Source: an uncultured bacterium
GTDB taxonomy: Bacteria > Bacteroidota > Bacteroidia > Bacteroidales > CAIWKO01
Assembly: GCA_903916135.1 (NCBI GenBank)
Contig: CAIWVT010000211.1
Location: 1 to 8,726 of the forward strand
Direction: 5' to 3'
DNA: 8,726 nucleotides
This document shows, in pieces, positions 5,858 to 8,726 of this stretch. Within the stretch, counting starts at the first letter, position 1, and each line of letters opens with the position of its first letter. Under the pieces are notes generated by a model that saw nothing but the letters and a program-made list of their open reading frames with translations, made no database searches and had not been told where the DNA came from. Both the position numbers and the translations under genes were made by a program.

Positions 5858-6712
5858 TTATATTTTACTTGGTTTTTTTGTTTCTGTTATTTGTTTTTGT
5901 TTGTCCGACATCTTGGTTAATTCCTTTTCAACATTTTTCATAATGTTCTTTGCATCCTTTATAAATGTCGTTTGCGGAAATGCAGCAAACAAAGAGCTAT
6001 AAGCATCTTTGGCATTCACCAACCGTTCGTTCTTTTTCGATTCAATACTATTCATCGCATAATAATAACTCGAAACAAGGATATAATAATACGCTTCCTC
6101 TTTATATTTTGTATCAGGAAAATCTTTCAACAAATTCTTAAATGCAATGGAAGCCGATTGATAGTTCTCTATTTTATAATAGAGTTTCGCCGTTTCATAA
6201 GATTTCCGTTCAAGTTTCCCACGCAACTCATCTATCAATTCGTTGCATTTATCCACACGCTTACTTTTCGGATTAGCGTTTATGAAAAGCTGAAACTGCT
6301 TAATAGCATCCACAGAAATTGTTTGATCGAGACTATATTTCGGCGTAAACATATATTGGCAATAGGCAGACATATACTGACATTCTTCTGCATACTTACT
6401 TGTCGGAAATGTGGAAGTAAATTTCGTGAAATAATATCCGGCTTGCAAAAAATCTCCTTCACCAAAATAACAATAGGCAAAATAATAATTGATTTTCTCG
6501 GAAGTATCTGTACCTCGGTAATAAATTAATAACTCATCAAACAAGGTCATGGCACGATGAAAGTCATCTTTTTCATATAAAGCCACAGCAGTTGCATACT
6601 TTTGATTGATATTCGTACCTTTCAGAACTTTGCGATATTCGCTACAAGAATACATCAAAATCCCTGTTAACAGGGCTAAAACAGCTACTATGATTCGGGT
6701 ATTTTTAAACAT
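5858..6712 (-). CDS. bamD: Outer membrane protein assembly factor BamD (lipoprotein)
   Basis: BamD is the essential lipoprotein of the BAM complex, which inserts beta-barrel proteins into the outer membrane; it sits on the periplasmic face and binds BamA. The 284-residue protein begins with a hydrophobic signal (residues 7-20) ending in a lipobox-like MYSC, with Cys23 as the likely lipidated residue. The rest is helical TPR repeats: about 39-66 (ATAVALYEKDDFHRAMTLFDE), 73-104 (YCYFGEGDFLQAGYYFTKF...FP), 133-150 and 172-207 (AKLYYKIENYQSASIAFKNL...FPDTKY). It is somewhat longer than E. coli BamD (245), as is usual in Bacteroidota, and ends in a Lys/Thr-rich tail. The start is fixed by the signal peptide, since the next Met (residue 20) would remove it. 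It is the first gene of the operon. Confidence 0.93.
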   Translation of the reverse strand: MFKNTRIIVAVLALLTGILMYSCSEYRKVLKGTNINQKYATAVALYEKDDFHRAMTLFDELLIYYRGTDTSEKINYYFAYCYFGEGDFLQAGYYFTKFTSTFPTSKYAEECQYMSAYCQYMFTPKYSLDQTISVDAIKQFQLFINANPKSKRVDKCNELIDELRGKLERKSYETAKLYYKIENYQSASIAFKNLLKDFPDTKYKEEAYYYILVSSYYYAMNSIESKKNERLVNAKDAYSSLFAAFPQTTFIKDAKNIMKNVEKELTKMSDKQKQITETKKPSKI

Positions 6713-6716
6713 GTTG

Positions 6717-6724
6717 CAAAATTA
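6717..6724 (-). promoter_or_regulatory. Bacteroidota -7 promoter element TAATTTTG in front of bamD
   Basis: On the minus strand TAATTTTG matches the Bacteroidota -7 consensus TAnnTTTG exactly and ends only 4 nt before the bamD ATG. A TTTG that could serve as -33 element lies 15 bp further upstream (6740-6743), a shorter spacing than the usual ~19. If used, transcription would start at or within a base or two of the ATG, giving a leaderless or nearly leaderless bamD mRNA. The match is direct; activity is inferred. Confidence 0.5.
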
Positions 6725-6769
6725 GTGTTTTTTTGAATACAAATAACTGTTTTCATTAAATATTATTGC

Positions 6770-6785
6770 TCAGAACCCTTTCTGA
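6770..6785 (-). terminator. Small inverted repeat between the sulfatase gene and bamD
   Basis: TCAGAA and TTCTGA form a perfect 6-bp stem around a 4-base loop, about 35 bp past the stop of the upstream gene. The stem is weak and no U-run follows on the minus strand, so a terminator role is only a guess; it could equally be an operator just upstream of the bamD promoter. Confidence 0.25.
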
Positions 6786-6819
6786 AAGTATAAATATCAT
6801 ATTCCTTTTCATTTAAAAA

Positions 6820-8691
6820 TCAAAAATCCATGTATTCCTGAAACACACATTGCATGTAGGATTTAGCTTGTTTTTGCAAAAATGATTCGTTGATATTGGC
6901 TGTGGAATCTATTCGAAGCAACCAATTGCTATTGCTACGCACATCAAACACATAAGCCGCTCCGTGTTTCACCAATCCAAAAGCATTGTAATAATCATAA
7001 AAAGCAAATTCAGGACCATTCTTTTGCAGCAAATCTTTACTCCATTCAAACTCATGATGCGTCAATCCCATTTGACCAAGAAGCGTAGCAGGCAAATCCA
7101 CTTGCGAACCAATTTTTTCTACCTTTTTTCCTTTAAATTCATCTTTAATCACATTCCCTGCCATCATGAAAACAATTTTATGATACTCGGGCGAACAAAA
7201 CTCATAATTGGGATACGAACTATGTCCATGGTCGGAAATCAAAATAAACAAAGTGTTGTCAAACCAGGTTTGTTTTTGTGCTTCAGCAAAAAAGTTTCGC
7301 AAGCAATTGTCCGAATAATATGCTGAATTTACATACGCTTTTTCAAATGGTGCCCAATGTATCTTTTCTTTCATATCAAAATCATAAGGAGAATGGGTAC
7401 TCATGGTGAAAATGGATGAAAAGAAAGGTTGTTTTTGCTTGCCAAGTTCTTTCATAAAATATGGGAAGGTATATTCATCATGAATTCCAAGTTTACCATG
7501 TGGAAGCGAAGATGGGAAATCATTGCCCTCAACAATTTTATCCATTTCATTAAAGGATAAATAGCTTTTTATATTGCCATATATGAGTTGCCCGCCAAAA
7601 TAATATGATGAGTAATATCCTTGCGCTTTAATTTTTTTATTCAAACTGGGGAGCTTACTGTATTTTTCAGGTTCCTGTGCAATTGTGGTGATTGTTTGCG
7701 CAGGAAAGCCACTATAAATGGCTGCCATTCCTTCTTGCGAGCGTGTTCCACTCGAATATATATTCGTAAATAACACACCGTTTTTCTCCAGTTCATGAAA
7801 GAATGGAGTGATTTCTTTGTCCCCTTGGCTCTCGATGAGCGATGCAGACCACCCTTCAAGAATGAACAATACAATGTTTGGACGTTGAGTTTTTACTACA
7901 AGCGTGGTGCTGTCGTTTTTCATATTAAACATATCTTTTACGGTCTGCTTTGCCTCATTCAAATCATAATATTGATACGGATTTTTATCCAGATATTCAT
8001 AATTCTGCCGTATGCTACTCACTATATTCCATCCTGAATTCACTGAGGTAAGATTCAATATATCATGGTTTGAAAAATACGATTGACTTTGGTTGATTGG
8101 AATTTGATGAAACCCTCCGCGCATCCCTAAAAATAGCAAAGCTGGAGTCAGTACAACAAAGATTCCTGCAAACAAATAGTTGCGTTTATGTATCACAATT
8201 TTATAAAAAAACAACTTCAGATACAGATAGAAATACGTTACTACTTGTATCAAGAAAAATAATAAAAACACTATTAATTGCCATGTTGGTGCTGTAGAAA
8301 GTATCTCGGAAGGATGCATAATATACAACAAGGCTTTATAATGCAATTTGGTTTTCCATTCGTCATAAACTGCAATTTCGGCAGTTGAAATCAACAGAAC
8401 AATCAGCAGCATCAACAGAACATAGATTTTATGGAGCAGGTCGAGCCACTTATGGGTAAAGAAATTCTGAATACATAAGAGCAAAAATGGACACATCATC
8501 ATGTAACATATCGTGGAAATATCCAAAGGAAACGAATACCAAAACACGCCAAAAATGTTCCAAAATGAAACTCCGGCAAGATATTTTAAGTTAAAAAACA
8601 GAAAAACAATGCGATTGCAGTCGAAAAAAATTAACAAGAACAGCATTTGTTTGAAAAAAGATTTACTAATTTTTTTATGCAAGAAAGTCAT
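6820..8691 (-). CDS. LTA synthase / sulfatase family membrane enzyme (alkaline phosphatase superfamily)
   Basis: This is a 623-residue inner-membrane protein with about five N-terminal membrane helices (roughly 14-34, 45-78, 88-106, 138-160, 172-190) and a C-terminal sulfatase-type domain facing the periplasm. The domain keeps the metal and nucleophile positions known from LtaS: Glu279 in LFILEGWS, the likely catalytic Thr316 in SSGTRSQEG, His433 in STHSPY and Asp487-His488 in ISDHGHS, plus a conserved SQVDLPATLL. Members transfer phosphoglycerol or phosphoethanolamine head groups, as in LtaS and MdoB/OpgB. A Gram-negative Bacteroidota cell makes no classical lipoteichoic acid, so the acceptor is unknown; a periplasmic glycan, lipid A or a surface lipid are possible. 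The ATG at 8691 is the first start before the hydrophobic region; the stop is TGA. It looks complete and is probably transcribed separately from the bamD operon, although no strong terminator separates them. Confidence 0.88.
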   Translation of the reverse strand: MTFLHKKISKSFFKQMLFLLIFFDCNRIVFLFFNLKYLAGVSFWNIFGVFWYSFPLDISTICYMMMCPFLLLCIQNFFTHKWLDLLHKIYVLLMLLIVLLISTAEIAVYDEWKTKLHYKALLYIMHPSEILSTAPTWQLIVFLLFFLIQVVTYFYLYLKLFFYKIVIHKRNYLFAGIFVVLTPALLFLGMRGGFHQIPINQSQSYFSNHDILNLTSVNSGWNIVSSIRQNYEYLDKNPYQYYDLNEAKQTVKDMFNMKNDSTTLVVKTQRPNIVLFILEGWSASLIESQGDKEITPFFHELEKNGVLFTNIYSSGTRSQEGMAAIYSGFPAQTITTIAQEPEKYSKLPSLNKKIKAQGYYSSYYFGGQLIYGNIKSYLSFNEMDKIVEGNDFPSSLPHGKLGIHDEYTFPYFMKELGKQKQPFFSSIFTMSTHSPYDFDMKEKIHWAPFEKAYVNSAYYSDNCLRNFFAEAQKQTWFDNTLFILISDHGHSSYPNYEFCSPEYHKIVFMMAGNVIKDEFKGKKVEKIGSQVDLPATLLGQMGLTHHEFEWSKDLLQKNGPEFAFYDYYNAFGLVKHGAAYVFDVRSNSNWLLRIDSTANINESFLQKQAKSYMQCVFQEYMDF

Positions 8692-8726
8692 TTTGAATAT
8701 TTTTGAAAATATATTATTTATCTTAA
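8692..8726. other. AT-rich upstream end of the sulfatase gene
   Basis: Only 35 bp are visible upstream of the ATG. The minus strand contains TATATTTT, one base off TAnnTTTG, but too little sequence is present to call a promoter. No Shine-Dalgarno sequence is seen. Confidence 0.2.

Noticed and set aside
1875..8297. Many plus-strand ORFs of 60-185 codons opposite the operon and the sulfatase gene
   Set aside because: Each lies antisense to a firmly identified gene with intact motifs; none shows a recognisable domain or a promoter.

Overview
The window is a piece of a Bacteroidota (Bacteroidetes) chromosome. Three things indicate this: the Rpb6-like omega subunit with the motif GNIYETLVILSNRANKIS, a DUF4835/PorD protein of the type IX secretion context, and the gene order bamD - rpoZ - coaBC - DUF4835 - recN, which I know as a common arrangement in this phylum. 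The DNA is AT-rich, Shine-Dalgarno signals are weak or absent, and a Bacteroidota-type promoter core (TAnnTTTG) sits directly in front of bamD. I cannot name a genus.

Every well-supported gene is on the minus strand, so the window is read from right to left. At 8691-6820 is a membrane-anchored sulfatase/LTA-synthase-like enzyme that appears complete. After a 107-bp gap with a small inverted repeat and a promoter come five tightly packed genes (6712-1712) with gaps of 21, 9, 3 and 12 bp, most likely one operon. They encode the BamD lipoprotein (outer-membrane assembly), RNA polymerase omega, CoaBC (coenzyme A synthesis), a secreted DUF4835/PorD-type protein and the DNA repair ATPase RecN. The functions are mixed: envelope building, transcription, cofactor supply and repair.

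An unusual 1.35-kb stretch (362-1711) without a confident gene follows recN. It holds two unrelated repeat systems. The first is a perfectly phased tandem array of twelve 21-bp units (657-908), preceded by one decayed unit (636-656). The array lies in DNA that is open in several overlapping frames, including 217 codons and 171 codons on the minus strand and a 41-codon ORF on the plus strand that runs into the array. The second (about 1341-1697) combines AT-rich 16-bp direct repeats with a cluster of REP-like imperfect palindromes (left arm CCCGCACA, right arm TGTCGGG), the last only about 18 bp beyond the recN stop.

The left edge (361-1) carries the 5' part of an unrecognised minus-strand gene that runs out of the window. 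I see no tRNA, rRNA, CRISPR array, insertion sequence or complete transposase. The best candidates for something undescribed are the 21-bp array element and the palindrome cluster; no function can be read from either.
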